A DNA stretch of 64,000 bases from Bacillus pinisoli (GCF_023036475.1 NZ_JAJQKI010000017.1:1-64000); one strand, 5' to 3'. Positions 25,993 to 35,523 are shown, counted from the first letter of the stretch. A program made the numbers and translations. Notes: a model not told the origin generated them from the sequence alone.

Positions 25993-27207
25993 TTATTCCT
26001 TCTTAGTAGAAGATTTTTCTTTAAATTGGTTTTTGATCTGCTTAATTCCATTTGCATAGATTTGAAACTCTTGGTCTGAGAGACTAGTAACGCTATACCT
26101 GGATCGCTCATAGATTTTAAGAACTTCAGTAGCTGTCTCATCGTCCAACTGAAGACGGTTAAACCACTCTTCTACTGTCTCTTCTTGTTTTCTTTCATAC
26201 CCTCTTTTTTTCAAGTAAGCTTGCAATTTATAAAACTGAAGTCTTACGTCATTCCGACCATGATCACTGTAAAAGCTATTACGCAAATTTCTAAATGCTT
26301 GTAAGAAGGAACTCTTATTCTGGTGATCTTCCTCAACCGATATCAATTGTTCTGGCTCCAAATCTGTATCTTTTACACTCTTTTTAGCTATGTAAGAAAA
26401 GTAAAGGGAGATCACCACTATTAACAATACGATAATAGTCGTAACAACATCATATTGGAGCCCTTCCATCCCTGTTTGTACATCTTTAAAAGGAAACTCA
26501 GAGGGTTCATCCATGATCCCATCTATCTCTCCCTCTTCTTGCTTTGCTTTTAACTGAAGTTTCTCAAGCATCCATGAAATCGGAAAGCCTATTATATACC
26601 CTATTACTGTCGCTAAAAATGAGAGGATTATCTTCAGAACATACATTCCAACTTGGAAGACAAGTAGTAGCCCCAGAGCAGCTCCTACCATATATAGCAA
26701 TAATTGCTGGTAACTGCCCTTAACTAATACCCAAGCATGTTCTCTTACCTGCAATAACACCCTAATGACAAAAAATAATAGTAAAAGCAGTAAGAACCAG
26801 CTTACATGTTCCATTAAGAATTCTCTTTTTGACATCAAGACGAAGAACGTTGTCGCCAACACCGCTGCAAGCCAGGTTGCCTGTCTTTCTGGGTAAGATT
26901 CCTTAATGAATGTATATACTCTCCAAAAGCTAAATAATAAAAGTGAAGCTAGGATTATCAGGCTATAGCCAAACAAAGAGAGCAATACTACCTGTAAGAT
27001 TGGTATAAATAATAGGACTTGCTGCGAAACTTTACTCTTCCCTAACTGAAGCCATTTTAGAATGGCTAAAGGAGTAGAATACGCAAAGATGAGCTCAAAA
27101 GGATTAATAGCATCTGTTACCACCTTCGTGAGTAAGTAGAAACTAATAATCTCAAACAACGTAATAGCTATATACAAGCAGTATAAATTCCAATCCTTTC
27201 TTAACAT
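25993..27207 (-). CDS. DUF4129-domain membrane protein
   Basis: This 404-residue protein has about seven N-terminal and central membrane helices (roughly 10-225), one more near 260-280, and a C-terminal cytoplasmic DUF4129-type segment (YKLQAYLKKRGYERKQEETV, near 340-395). In the usual MoxR/DUF58 operons this gene often carries a transglutaminase domain before DUF4129. I see none here. The start overlaps the DUF58 gene by seven bases, so they are co-translated. Confidence 0.75.
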   Translation of the reverse strand: MLRKDWNLYCLYIAITLFEIISFYLLTKVVTDAINPFELIFAYSTPLAILKWLQLGKSKVSQQVLLFIPILQVVLLSLFGYSLIILASLLLFSFWRVYTFIKESYPERQATWLAAVLATTFFVLMSKREFLMEHVSWFLLLLLLFFVIRVLLQVREHAWVLVKGSYQQLLLYMVGAALGLLLVFQVGMYVLKIILSFLATVIGYIIGFPISWMLEKLQLKAKQEEGEIDGIMDEPSEFPFKDVQTGMEGLQYDVVTTIIVLLIVVISLYFSYIAKKSVKDTDLEPEQLISVEEDHQNKSSFLQAFRNLRNSFYSDHGRNDVRLQFYKLQAYLKKRGYERKQEETVEEWFNRLQLDDETATEVLKIYERSRYSVTSLSDQEFQIYANGIKQIKNQFKEKSSTKKE

Positions 27208-28382
27208 CGTTGAACAGCCCCCCCTGCTTCCGTCGAGTGCAGCTCAAACATTGGTAGTTGGAGGATATAACGATCAGACAGCGTTTGAAGTACTTCCTCC
27301 TTAGAGATTCCACATAAAATAACCCCAGTCGAACGCCTTAAGCTCGATTCTGCGCTACCTATCAATCGATTCACCTTTACAAGAGGGCTCAGATGATCAA
27401 TTCTCGCTAAGAGGTCTAATCCTTTAATAAGATGTTCTTTGCCACTTCCTTCTTCTAGATAAACAAGTCTATGAGGATTTCTCGCTACAATATTTATATA
27501 CATCTCAAATTCAATACCTTGCTTTTCTGCAAGCTGAAGTAAGAAGGCAATATGACTAATCCGATCTTCTAATTGCTCAGAAAAGTAATGGGAATAAGTC
27601 GTTCCCTGTCCCTCTTCACCTACGTTAACTAAAAAGGTCCATTTTTGCTGAAAGGTTTTCTCCAGAATTTTTGTTTGTAAAAGTCCCGTTCTAGCAGATG
27701 CCTTCCAATGAATCTGTTGAAAAGCATCGTCAGGCGTATAGTCTCTTACTCCAGAAATCAGAATCGGTTCTTGAAAAAAGGAATAAAGGGACGGATTATT
27801 TCCATGTACTTTTGAAAGTAGATTCTCCATTCCTGATACTGGTTTCATCTTAGGGAGCACGACGATTTCCGTTTTATAAAAAGGATTATAGATATATGTA
27901 GACTCTCCTAAAAATAACGGATCGAACAGATGAACCTCCATTTGTCGGAAGATAACCCTTCCCCTTTTTAGAGCTTTAACTGTGTATGGATAGCTACTTT
28001 TCCCACTAGAAATATCAAAAGAGTAAATAGTTGAATCCTTTTTTTCAACTAAGCTTTTCATGTTTTCAACTTTTAGATGATTAGATACTAGGAAAGAAAA
28101 TCTTCCATAATAGAGTGGGACAATACTCTTAGCATGAATGTCAAAAGAAATATTTACCGTTTCTTCAGGGAAAATCCGTATTGTTTTACGCTTATTTGCT
28201 AATGAAACAACCAGAAACTTGTGGTAGAAATGAGAAAAGATAAAGATCACGAGTATACTGGCTAACAGCATTGATAAAATCATAGATAATAAGAAATAAT
28301 TACAGATCGTTAAGAATACAACAAAAACGAGAAGTATCTTTGCCTTTTCAGCATGAAGGCCTTCCTTCCTCCAATCTCTCAC
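27201..28382 (-). CDS. DUF58-domain protein (vWA-like)
   Basis: This protein of about 393 residues has two N-terminal membrane helices (about 20-60), then a large domain with the DUF58 signature SGVRDYTPDDAFQQIHWKAS near 210. DUF58 proteins carry a degenerate von Willebrand A fold and work with MoxR AAA+ ATPases, probably as chaperone partners for complex assembly. The frame extends to a TTG at 28400, but the GTG at 28382 has AAAGAGG eight bases upstream. That GTG lies right after the MoxR stop. Confidence 0.82.
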   Translation of the reverse strand: MRDWRKEGLHAEKAKILLVFVVFLTICNYFLLSMILSMLLASILVIFIFSHFYHKFLVVSLANKRKTIRIFPEETVNISFDIHAKSIVPLYYGRFSFLVSNHLKVENMKSLVEKKDSTIYSFDISSGKSSYPYTVKALKRGRVIFRQMEVHLFDPLFLGESTYIYNPFYKTEIVVLPKMKPVSGMENLLSKVHGNNPSLYSFFQEPILISGVRDYTPDDAFQQIHWKASARTGLLQTKILEKTFQQKWTFLVNVGEEGQGTTYSHYFSEQLEDRISHIAFLLQLAEKQGIEFEMYINIVARNPHRLVYLEEGSGKEHLIKGLDLLARIDHLSPLVKVNRLIGSAESSLRRSTGVILCGISKEEVLQTLSDRYILQLPMFELHSTEAGGAVQRC

Positions 28383-28383
28383 C

Positions 28384-29328
28384 TTACACGCCTCTTTCAA
28401 CAGGCGCTTCTGTAGCCTGAATAATTTCCTCGATAATGTCTCGCTTGGTGGATCTCATACTCCCCTCCATCGTTAGTTGTATTCTATGACTTAGTACAAA
28501 AGGCGCAATATACTTTACGTCATCCGGTGTTACATACTGTCTATTCTCAAGCATCGCTTTGGCTTGTACGGCTTTCATAAAAGCCAGTGTTCCCCTAGGA
28601 CTTACGCCCGCTGAGACAAACTCATGGTCTCTTGTACGATGAATAATTGTTAAAAGATATCTTTCAATGTCCTCTGTCATCTGAACGGTTTTTACTTTTT
28701 CTTGTAAATCAACGAATGCCTCAATTGATTGAAAATAAGAATCTAGTTCAGCCATTGGTTCCGTCTCACGGTAGATTCTCATCATTTGTTGTTCTTCTAT
28801 AAAGCTCGGATAACCCATGTTAATACTCATAAAAAAACGATCTAGCTGCGCATCCGGTAATGGAAATGTCCCTTGTGACTCTAAAGGATTCTGAGTGGCA
28901 AGTACAAAAAATGGGACGGGAAGTTTTATTGTTTCATTTCCTATCGTCACTTGACGCTCTTCCATGACCTCTAGCAAGCTAGACTGTGTTCTTGGAGTGG
29001 CACGATTGATTTCATCTACTAACAACACATTTGTCATCACCGGACCTAAGCGAACCTCAAATTGCCTTTCCTTCGGGTTAAAGAACTCAACACCTGTTAC
29101 ATCACTCGGTAGAACATCCGGTGTAAATTGAAGTCTTTTGAATTGTCCTCCTACTAATTTTGAGATTGTTTTAGCAAGCATCGTCTTCCCTGTTCCAGGG
29201 ACATCTTCTAGTAATACATGTCCCTTACAAAGCATAGAAACTAATATCAGTTCTGTAACTTCTTCCTTACCTAGTACAACTTTACCTACCGCTTTAATCA
29301 GGTCATTTTTTAAAGTTGAGTATAACAA
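28384..29328 (-). CDS. MoxR-family AAA+ ATPase
   Basis: This 314-residue AAA+ ATPase has Walker A (EDVPGTGKTMLAK, near 38-50), Walker B (LLVDEINRA), sensor 1 (LATQNPLE) and the arginine finger region LDRFFMS. MoxR ATPases form rings that act on partner proteins, here probably the DUF58 product encoded next. It matches the B. subtilis YeaC-YeaD-YebA arrangement. Start is TTG with GGGGGA upstream. Confidence 0.9.
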   Translation of the reverse strand: MLYSTLKNDLIKAVGKVVLGKEEVTELILVSMLCKGHVLLEDVPGTGKTMLAKTISKLVGGQFKRLQFTPDVLPSDVTGVEFFNPKERQFEVRLGPVMTNVLLVDEINRATPRTQSSLLEVMEERQVTIGNETIKLPVPFFVLATQNPLESQGTFPLPDAQLDRFFMSINMGYPSFIEEQQMMRIYRETEPMAELDSYFQSIEAFVDLQEKVKTVQMTEDIERYLLTIIHRTRDHEFVSAGVSPRGTLAFMKAVQAKAMLENRQYVTPDDVKYIAPFVLSHRIQLTMEGSMRSTKRDIIEEIIQATEAPVERGV

Positions 29329-29579
29329 TTAGTTGTCCCCCGTTCTATTTTGTAAACCAAATTATACTATAAAAAATGGAAATATTATGAAATGCTAAGT
29401 CATTAATACATAAACACAAATAACACTCACTATATAATTTACTAATATCAACGGAAAAAGTATATTTCAACTCATTATTAGTTTCATGTTTTCAAAATTT
29501 CCTTTAATTGTGTAACATTAGAGGATACTAATACGACTAATAAAATAGATTCAACATTTCCTATAGGAAGGTGATACTT

Positions 29580-30029
29580 TTGAAAAAATGGTTCATTATT
29601 TTATTGTCTGCTTTTTTTATAACTGCTTGTGGCACAGGAAATTCGGAGGAATCTCAAGGTGAGAATTCAAACGGTAGTGGTGTTGCAGCTGGAGAAATGG
29701 AACCTAGCTTAGTTGAAAAGAGTCCCCTCGTATTTGAATACACGGTAAAGAATCAAACAGAACAAGAGGTAACACTCGAGTTTACTAGCTCACAGCGCTA
29801 TGATTTCTCAGTTGAAAACAAGCAAGGAGAAGAAATATATTTATTCTCAAGTGTAGCTAGCTTTCTTCAAGCGATCGGGGAAGAAACTGTCAAACCTGGT
29901 GAATCATTAAATTACGAAATTATTTTGAATGAGCTTCAATTAGAAAAGGGAGACTATACGCTAAACGTTTGGATGACTCCTAAAGAGGGCAAAAAATATC
30001 AAGTAAAACAAACCTTCTCAGTGAAATAA
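29580..30029 (+). CDS. BsuPI-domain lipoprotein
   Basis: This 149-residue lipoprotein has a signal peptide with lipobox FITAC and a Ser/Gly/Asn-rich linker. A beta-rich domain follows with FEYTVKNQTEQEVTLEFTSS and RYDFSV, typical of the BsuPI (intracellular proteinase inhibitor-like) family. Here it is extracytoplasmic, and an inhibitor role is not shown. An upstream GTG at 29571 sits within AGGAAGGTG, so I prefer the TTG at 29580. It is a lone plus-strand gene in an accessory region. Confidence 0.8.
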   Translation: MKKWFIILLSAFFITACGTGNSEESQGENSNGSGVAAGEMEPSLVEKSPLVFEYTVKNQTEQEVTLEFTSSQRYDFSVENKQGEEIYLFSSVASFLQAIGEETVKPGESLNYEIILNELQLEKGDYTLNVWMTPKEGKKYQVKQTFSVK

Positions 30030-30039
30030 GTGACAAAGA

Positions 30040-30075
30040 AAAGCAAACAACCGTTCAACGATTGTTTGCTTTTTA
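30040..30075 (+). terminator. Terminator after the BsuPI lipoprotein gene
   Basis: AAGCAAACAA (30041-30050) pairs with TTGTTTGCTT (30062-30071) around an 11-base loop. A TTTT run follows, 12 bases past the stop codon. Confidence 0.85.
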
Positions 30076-30221
30076 TTGTATTACTCGTAGATTATCTTCC
30101 GGTCTGTTTCGAGTAATTCCGAAATACCATACCATTGGCTTTTAGCATATTAAACCTTTGATAATAACCTTGTAAATTCTGATCACAGATGAGATCAATA
30201 TGAGTATGACATTCCCCCGAA

Positions 30222-30788
30222 TTAATTTTGAAGTTCTGTAATCTTTTGAACAATCAATTGTGAAAGTATTTCATATCCGAGCTCACCAAAATGAAGGCCA
30301 TCATTATCTAATCCTTTAAGAATGGTTTGATATTGATCTTTCGATAGTATGTACCCAAATAAATCAATAAAATGGCTTTCTGTTTCAATGGAAACTTCTC
30401 TTACTGCATCTGCATATTTACTTAATATTATGTTGGTCCTCGCTTTTTGAAGCTCTTCATCAACTGGCGCGGGCGAGATTAGGATCGTTCTGTTTGACCC
30501 AATAGACGTTGTAATCTTTCTAATATTTTCTTTAAATACCTCTAGTTCTACCGTCTTATGCAATGCTGCATCGTTTGCTCCAAACAATACAGTTACCAAG
30601 TCAGGTTTATATACTAAAACATCATTTTTTAATCTATCAAGAGCTTGATTTGTATTATCACCAGGTACTCCAGAGTTAATAATCTTAAAGTCTACCAATT
30701 GTTTGGACAGAAGTGAGGTTAATAACGACTCTTTGTGTCCCTCTTTTCCTGCCGTTATACTATCACCAAAGCATACTAACGTCTTCAT
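30222..30788 (-). CDS. SGNH/GDSL-family lipase-like hydrolase
   Basis: This 188-residue SGNH hydrolase has all four blocks: VCFGDSITAGKEG (Ser11), GVPGDNTNQ (Gly), LFGANDAAL (Asn) and DGLHFGELGY (Asp/His). No signal peptide is visible, so it is probably cytoplasmic. Such enzymes deacylate lipids, sugars or peptidoglycan derivatives; the substrate cannot be told. The ribosome binding site is AGGGGTGG. Confidence 0.85.
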   Translation of the reverse strand: MKTLVCFGDSITAGKEGHKESLLTSLLSKQLVDFKIINSGVPGDNTNQALDRLKNDVLVYKPDLVTVLFGANDAALHKTVELEVFKENIRKITTSIGSNRTILISPAPVDEELQKARTNIILSKYADAVREVSIETESHFIDLFGYILSKDQYQTILKGLDNDGLHFGELGYEILSQLIVQKITELQN

Positions 30789-30882
30789 TTTTCCACCCCT
30801 ATTAACAGTCTATTATCTATTTTACCATTTTTTTCAAATTAAAATAAGAAAAACCCCCATCATAAGATGGAGGATTTGTTGA

Positions 30883-31713
30883 TTACTTAACTTCTATAGT
30901 AAATGGATAAACATGCACTTCTTCACCGATTTGAAACTCTCCCCATATTTTATATATTCCTGCAGCTGGGAACAATGTTTCAAAGATTGTCTCATTGTCA
31001 GATAGAGGGTGAACATGTATATAATTCGTCCCCGATTCATCAAGTATGACGACATGCCCTAGAGCCCCTAAATATGGCTGGAGTTCTGGATTAGAAGGAA
31101 ACGTATAGGAAAGTGTTACAGGTTCATTAGCTTTTAGAGACGATGGCTCTAATATCGTAACCACTCCATTTACTTCTCTTTGTAGTTCAGTATCCACCTG
31201 AAGACTAGCATGACTGTGTTCTTCATTAACTTCACCTATTGTAAACTCAACAGGCTTTGTCACATACTCAAGACTTTTAGGCTTTATATCGACGAATGCT
31301 TTATACACCCCATCGGTCAATTGATGGTCCACTTCATAAATTCCAGGAGCTACTTCTTCTGGGTGAAGATGATAATATTGTTCGAGATGCTCATCTACAA
31401 TAATAAGGTGTAAAAGTTTTTCATGGTTTATTTCAAGTTCCTCTACAGGCTGATTTTCTTTATCTGTCAGTAAAATGTTCAATTTTGCACTAGTGACATT
31501 AAGCTCTACATTTACTTCACTTTCTTTATGCTCTTCACTCTCTCCATGATTTCCATGATCTCCATGCCCATTATTTGAGCCTGTTTCATTATGCCCCTCA
31601 TGTTTATTCACATTTGTTTCTTCCACAGGTTGAGAAGAAAAGGCAGCGTAAACAGAGTAACCTATAATAACAACTAGCAAATAACCGATTGCTGAAAAAA
31701 TCCATTTTTTCAT
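30883..31713 (-). CDS. Membrane-anchored His-rich protein next to copA
   Basis: This 276-residue protein has one N-terminal membrane anchor (about 5-27) and an external part. A His-rich linker (about 38-65, H-G-D/H-G-N-H type repeats) precedes two related beta modules. Both contain a D-E-x(4-6)-Y-x-H-x-H-P motif (YYHLHPEE and NYIHVHPLS) and a G-x-Y segment before a hydrophobic strand. I do not know a characterised homologue. It lies 13 bases after copA, and extracytoplasmic copper binding or hand-over is my inference. Confidence 0.65.
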   Translation of the reverse strand: MKKWIFSAIGYLLVVIIGYSVYAAFSSQPVEETNVNKHEGHNETGSNNGHGDHGNHGESEEHKESEVNVELNVTSAKLNILLTDKENQPVEELEINHEKLLHLIIVDEHLEQYYHLHPEEVAPGIYEVDHQLTDGVYKAFVDIKPKSLEYVTKPVEFTIGEVNEEHSHASLQVDTELQREVNGVVTILEPSSLKANEPVTLSYTFPSNPELQPYLGALGHVVILDESGTNYIHVHPLSDNETIFETLFPAAGIYKIWGEFQIGEEVHVYPFTIEVK

Positions 31714-31725
31714 GTTAATTCTCCT

Positions 31726-34140
31726 CTAAAATTTAACCTTTTGTAATCTCAATGCGTTTAGTACGACCGATACTGAACTAAACGCCATTGCCGCACCCGC
31801 TAACCACGGAGCAAGGAAACCTAATGCTGCAATGGGGATTCCTAGTGTATTATAACCAAAGGCCCAAAATAGGTTTTGCCTAATGTTACTCATTGTTTTC
31901 CTACTCATGACAATTGCATCAGCTATAGATTGCAGATCTCCACGAATTAACGTAATATCTGCTGCCTCCATCGCTACATCCGTTCCTGTTCCTATCGCCA
32001 TACCTATATCAGCCACTGCTAGCGCTGGTGCATCATTGATACCATCACCAACCATCGCGACTTTTTTGCCAGCTTGCTGAAGCTTTTTCACTTCCTCTGC
32101 TTTTCCTTCTGGTAAGACTTCAGCGATATATCGGTTAACACCCACTTCATTTGCAATAGCCTTTGCGGTTCTCTCATTATCACCTGTTATCATAAACACT
32201 TCTATACCCATATTTTGTAATCGAGTAATCGCTTCTCTTGATGTTTCCTTTATGGTATCAGCCACGGCAATAATTCCTGCCAATGTCTCATTAACTGAGA
32301 CAAGCATGGCTGTTTTACCTTGATTCTCTAATTCTTCCATTTTTACAATGGCGTTATCAATGGACACTTTATGTTGAACCATTAGCTTTCTAGTCCCAAC
32401 TAAGACCATTTGATCGTTAACCTTACCTCTTATACCATAGCCTGGTATAGCTTCAAAGTCAGTGACCTCTTGTAAGCTAAGACCTTTTGTTTTAATTCCC
32501 TCTACTATAGCGATAGCTAAAGGGTGTTCCGAATTTTTTTCAACAGATCCAGCTATTCTTAATAAACTCTCTTCTGTAAAACCATTGAACACCACTACAT
32601 CTGTTAATTCAGGAGTGCCTTTTGTAATGGTCCCTGTCTTATCTAAAATGACCGTATTAATGGTATGAGTAGACTCTAAGTGCTCTCCACCTTTAAATAA
32701 AATCCCTAGCTCTGCAGCGCGACCAGAACCAGCCATGATCGAGGTTGGGGTTGCTAAACCGAGGGCACAAGGGCAGGCTATAACCAATACGGCAATGAGT
32801 TTTTCTAACGCCTCTGCAAAATTACCAGGAGATACCCATATTATCCAAACTAAGAAAGTAATGAAAGCAATCCCTACTACAATAGGAACAAAAATACCTG
32901 AGATACGATCGGCTAGCCGTTGAATAGGCGCTTTTGACCCCTGTGCCTGTTCAACTACCTTAATTATTTGAGATAATGCTGTATCCTTCCCAATTTTTGT
33001 TGCCTTCATCTTTATAAAACCATTCTTGTTAATGGTTGCGCCTATTACTGAATCACCTGTCGTTTTATCAACTGGGACACTCTCCCCTGTAATCATAGAT
33101 TCATCAAAGGCAGAATGACCTTCCATTATTTCTCCATCAACAGGAACCTTTTCACCGGGCTTTACGTGCAGGATTTCTCCTACGACCACTTCTTCTAAAG
33201 GAATGACTCTTTCCTCTCCATCCCGAAATACAGTCGCTGTCTTAGCTTGTAAGCCCATTAACTTCTTAATAGCCTCAGATGAACGCCCTTTTGCCTTCGC
33301 TTCAAAAAGCTTACCAAGTAGGATTAGCGTGATGAGTATGGCACTTGTTTCATAATATAGTTCGACCATATGCGCACCACTACCGATTGAAGCCACTGAT
33401 AAATAAAGGCTATAGACATATGCAGCGGATGTTCCTAAAGCTACTAATACATCCATGTTTGCACTACCGTTACGCAAGGCTTTGTAAGCCCCTACATAGA
33501 ACTGTTTCCCAACGATAAACTGTACTGGTGTTGCAAGTGCAAGTTGAACCCAAGGATTCATAAACATTTCCGGGAGATAAATCCAAGTGGTAAAAGAAAA
33601 GTGACTAACCATTGCCCAAAGTAGTGGAAGAGAAAGGATGGCAGAGAAGAGAAATTTCCCGGTTTGTTTTTCAATTTCAGCTTGTCGATGATCAACTAAT
33701 TCTTCTGATTCTTCCTTAAGCTTTGCCCCGTATCCTAATTTTTCTACTCTTGCTTGGATATCTGCAGTTGATAACTCAGAAGGATTATACTCTACCATAG
33801 CTGTTTCTAGCGCAAGATTAACAGTTGCAGATTGAATTCCTTCTAGCTTGTTTAGACCCTTTTCCACTCTGGCAGAGCACGCCGCACACGTCATTCCTGT
33901 AATGGTGAACTCTTTTTTCTCCGTTCTAACGCCAAAACCTAGGTCCTTAATTTTATTTTGTAATGCCTCTACATTGGTGACATTGGGATTAAATGTAATA
34001 GTAGATTTCTCTAGCGTTAAATTTACATTTGCTTCTTTAACTCCCTCAATTTTTCTCAGCCCTCTCTCAATACGAGTTGAGCAGGCTGCACACGTCATTC
34101 CTGTAATCTGAAGAGTCGTCTCTTTTAATGACTCACTCAT
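31726..34140 (-). CDS. copA: Copper-exporting P1B-type ATPase CopA
   Basis: CopA pumps Cu(I) out of the cell. The 804-residue protein has two N-terminal heavy-metal-associated domains (both GMTCAACS, near residues 14-21 and 82-89). Eight membrane helices follow, with the translocation motif ACPCALGLATP, the phosphorylation motif DKTGTITKG, the A-domain TGES and the N-domain HP dipeptide. It has its own CsoR-like operator and is separated from copZ by a terminator. A strong AGGAGG precedes the ATG. Confidence 0.96.
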   Translation of the reverse strand: MSESLKETTLQITGMTCAACSTRIERGLRKIEGVKEANVNLTLEKSTITFNPNVTNVEALQNKIKDLGFGVRTEKKEFTITGMTCAACSARVEKGLNKLEGIQSATVNLALETAMVEYNPSELSTADIQARVEKLGYGAKLKEESEELVDHRQAEIEKQTGKFLFSAILSLPLLWAMVSHFSFTTWIYLPEMFMNPWVQLALATPVQFIVGKQFYVGAYKALRNGSANMDVLVALGTSAAYVYSLYLSVASIGSGAHMVELYYETSAILITLILLGKLFEAKAKGRSSEAIKKLMGLQAKTATVFRDGEERVIPLEEVVVGEILHVKPGEKVPVDGEIMEGHSAFDESMITGESVPVDKTTGDSVIGATINKNGFIKMKATKIGKDTALSQIIKVVEQAQGSKAPIQRLADRISGIFVPIVVGIAFITFLVWIIWVSPGNFAEALEKLIAVLVIACPCALGLATPTSIMAGSGRAAELGILFKGGEHLESTHTINTVILDKTGTITKGTPELTDVVVFNGFTEESLLRIAGSVEKNSEHPLAIAIVEGIKTKGLSLQEVTDFEAIPGYGIRGKVNDQMVLVGTRKLMVQHKVSIDNAIVKMEELENQGKTAMLVSVNETLAGIIAVADTIKETSREAITRLQNMGIEVFMITGDNERTAKAIANEVGVNRYIAEVLPEGKAEEVKKLQQAGKKVAMVGDGINDAPALAVADIGMAIGTGTDVAMEAADITLIRGDLQSIADAIVMSRKTMSNIRQNLFWAFGYNTLGIPIAALGFLAPWLAGAAMAFSSVSVVLNALRLQKVKF

Positions 34141-34156
34141 GTTAATCCTCCTCTAC

Positions 34157-34173
34157 ATACCCAACGGGGGTAT
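34157..34173. promoter_or_regulatory. CsoR operator upstream of copA
   Basis: ATACCCAACGGGGGTAT is a near-perfect match to the pseudo-palindromic GC-centred CsoR box known from B. subtilis copZA. It lies 16 bases upstream of the copA start, within the likely -35/-10 region (TTGCAA and TATGTA on minus). CsoR bound here would block copA until Cu(I) binds. Confidence 0.8.
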
Positions 34174-34181
34174 ATTGCAAT

Positions 34182-34209
34182 CCAAAAGAAAGTGCTATTA
34201 CAGCACTTT
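34182..34209 (-). terminator. Terminator between copZ and copA
   Basis: AAAGTGCT and AGCACTTT pair around a 5-base loop, and CTTTTG follows on minus. It starts at the base next to the copZ stop codon. Full readthrough from csoR-copZ into copA is thus limited. Confidence 0.7.
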
Positions 34210-34416
34210 TTACGCTACATCATAGCCTTGATCATCAATTGTTTCTTTAATTTTATCTAACGTTACTTCATTTGAGTTAAACTCAACATCTACCGTCCCG
34301 TTTTCAAGGTTCACTTTCACTTCACTTACACCAGATAACGTTCCCACACTACCCTCAACTGCTTTTACACAATGTCCACATGACATTCCTTGAACTTGTA
34401 ATGTTACTTTTTCCAT
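34210..34416 (-). CDS. copZ: Copper chaperone CopZ
   Basis: This 68-residue HMA protein binds Cu(I) through C13 and C16 in VQGMSCGHC and delivers it to the N-terminal domains of CopA. The length and the beta-alpha-beta pattern are complete. It lies 12 bases after csoR, behind AGGAGGAAT. Confidence 0.95.
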   Translation of the reverse strand: MEKVTLQVQGMSCGHCVKAVEGSVGTLSGVSEVKVNLENGTVDVEFNSNEVTLDKIKETIDDQGYDVA

Positions 34417-34428
34417 GTTTCATTCCTC

Positions 34429-34758
34429 CTATTTCTTCATTAAACGTTGTATCGTTATAAGAAATTCATCAATAACTTCCTGGTCACCCTCTTGTATTCT
34501 TTCCACTACACAGCTTTTTAAGTGTCCTTCTAACAACATTTTCCCTACACTGTTTAGCGCGGATTGAATGGCTGAAATTTGGGTAATGACATCGTCACAA
34601 TATGTGTCTTTCTCAATTAACCCCTTAACTCCGCGGATTTGACCTTCAATTCGATTCAATCGACTTATTAAATTTCGCTTCGTTTGATCTGAGTGATGAC
34701 TTTTACGAGAGCTTAACTCAGATGAACAACATTCTTCTATATGATTATGTTCAGTCAT
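34429..34758 (-). CDS. csoR: Copper-sensing repressor CsoR
   Basis: CsoR is a four-helix DUF156 repressor that leaves DNA on binding Cu(I). The three ligands are present: C54 (DTYCDDV), H79 and C83 (GHLKSCVVE). This C-H-C set separates it from RcnR and FrmR. The 109-residue length fits. It is the first gene of csoR-copZ, with its own operator at 34784-34800. Confidence 0.95.
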   Translation of the reverse strand: MTEHNHIEECCSSELSSRKSHHSDQTKRNLISRLNRIEGQIRGVKGLIEKDTYCDDVITQISAIQSALNSVGKMLLEGHLKSCVVERIQEGDQEVIDEFLITIQRLMKK

Positions 34759-34783
34759 CTATTAACCTCCCCTCAGTTAGAAT

Positions 34784-34800
34784 ATACCACAGGGGGGTAC
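34784..34800. promoter_or_regulatory. CsoR operator upstream of csoR
   Basis: ATACCACAGGGGGGTAC resembles the box at 34157-34173, with the G-run and TAC/ATAC ends in the same register. It is 26 bases upstream of csoR, consistent with autorepression. Confidence 0.65.
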
Positions 34801-34861
34801 ATTTAACAAGTTATTTACTGATCCTAATCTACCCGTTTTAACCTCTTTTTACGAAATTACG

Positions 34862-35350
34862 TTAAGCCGGTTCACTACTAGTTATGGTTTTGTTTAAGAA
34901 CTCACTGACTTTTTGAATATGTGCTTGGTCATGCTCAATATACGACTGCAAATATTCAGCAACTGTCATCTCAGCTGCTCCTAATTTAATGATCCGTGAA
35001 AAACTCTCTTCTGATCGCTCCTCTAATAAATCAAGTAGTAGCGTTCTCGTCTCTTTATATTCATGAATTAATTGACTTTTGGTGATACCTGAACGAGCAT
35101 AGACTGACGCTGACCGATTGACATGATCAACGTTCACATCTAATTTTGGAAACGGAATTGACTTTTCCATATAAGGAAGTCGATAATCCATACAGAAACG
35201 ATCCCAAGATATGAAGTGGGAGAGGACATCAGCTATTGCCCATTTTCCTTCACTAAGAGGTTGAAACCATGTATTCTCATCCAGATCTTCTAGTTGCTCT
35301 ACCCAATGTAGAACTTCTCTTTTTGCTTTCAATAACTCTTCCTTGTTCAT
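34862..35350 (-). CDS. DinB/ClbS-like four-helix protein
   Basis: This 162-residue DinB-superfamily protein has conserved histidines in ADVLSHFISWDR (near 45) and in YIEHDQAHIQ (near 140-144), which form the metal site of the family. Members include bacillithiol S-transferases and the colibactin-resistance protein ClbS; the reaction here is unknown. The PLSEGKWAIADVLSH segment is typical of the group. It is a single gene, downstream of modA. Confidence 0.75.
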   Translation of the reverse strand: MNKEELLKAKREVLHWVEQLEDLDENTWFQPLSEGKWAIADVLSHFISWDRFCMDYRLPYMEKSIPFPKLDVNVDHVNRSASVYARSGITKSQLIHEYKETRTLLLDLLEERSEESFSRIIKLGAAEMTVAEYLQSYIEHDQAHIQKVSEFLNKTITSSEPA

Positions 35351-35523
35351 CTTCTCTCACACTCCTCAGTTTTTTTCATTATAGGTGCTGTTACTCCTAT
35401 CATCCAGCATTTTAACTTGCTGTTCCAACTAACTTTCCATTTTTTGTTATTATTACTATTACGCGAACCCTAACTAGAAAACCTTTATTTTTTATTAATT
35501 TGGTATTTTTAACCTTCGGTAAT

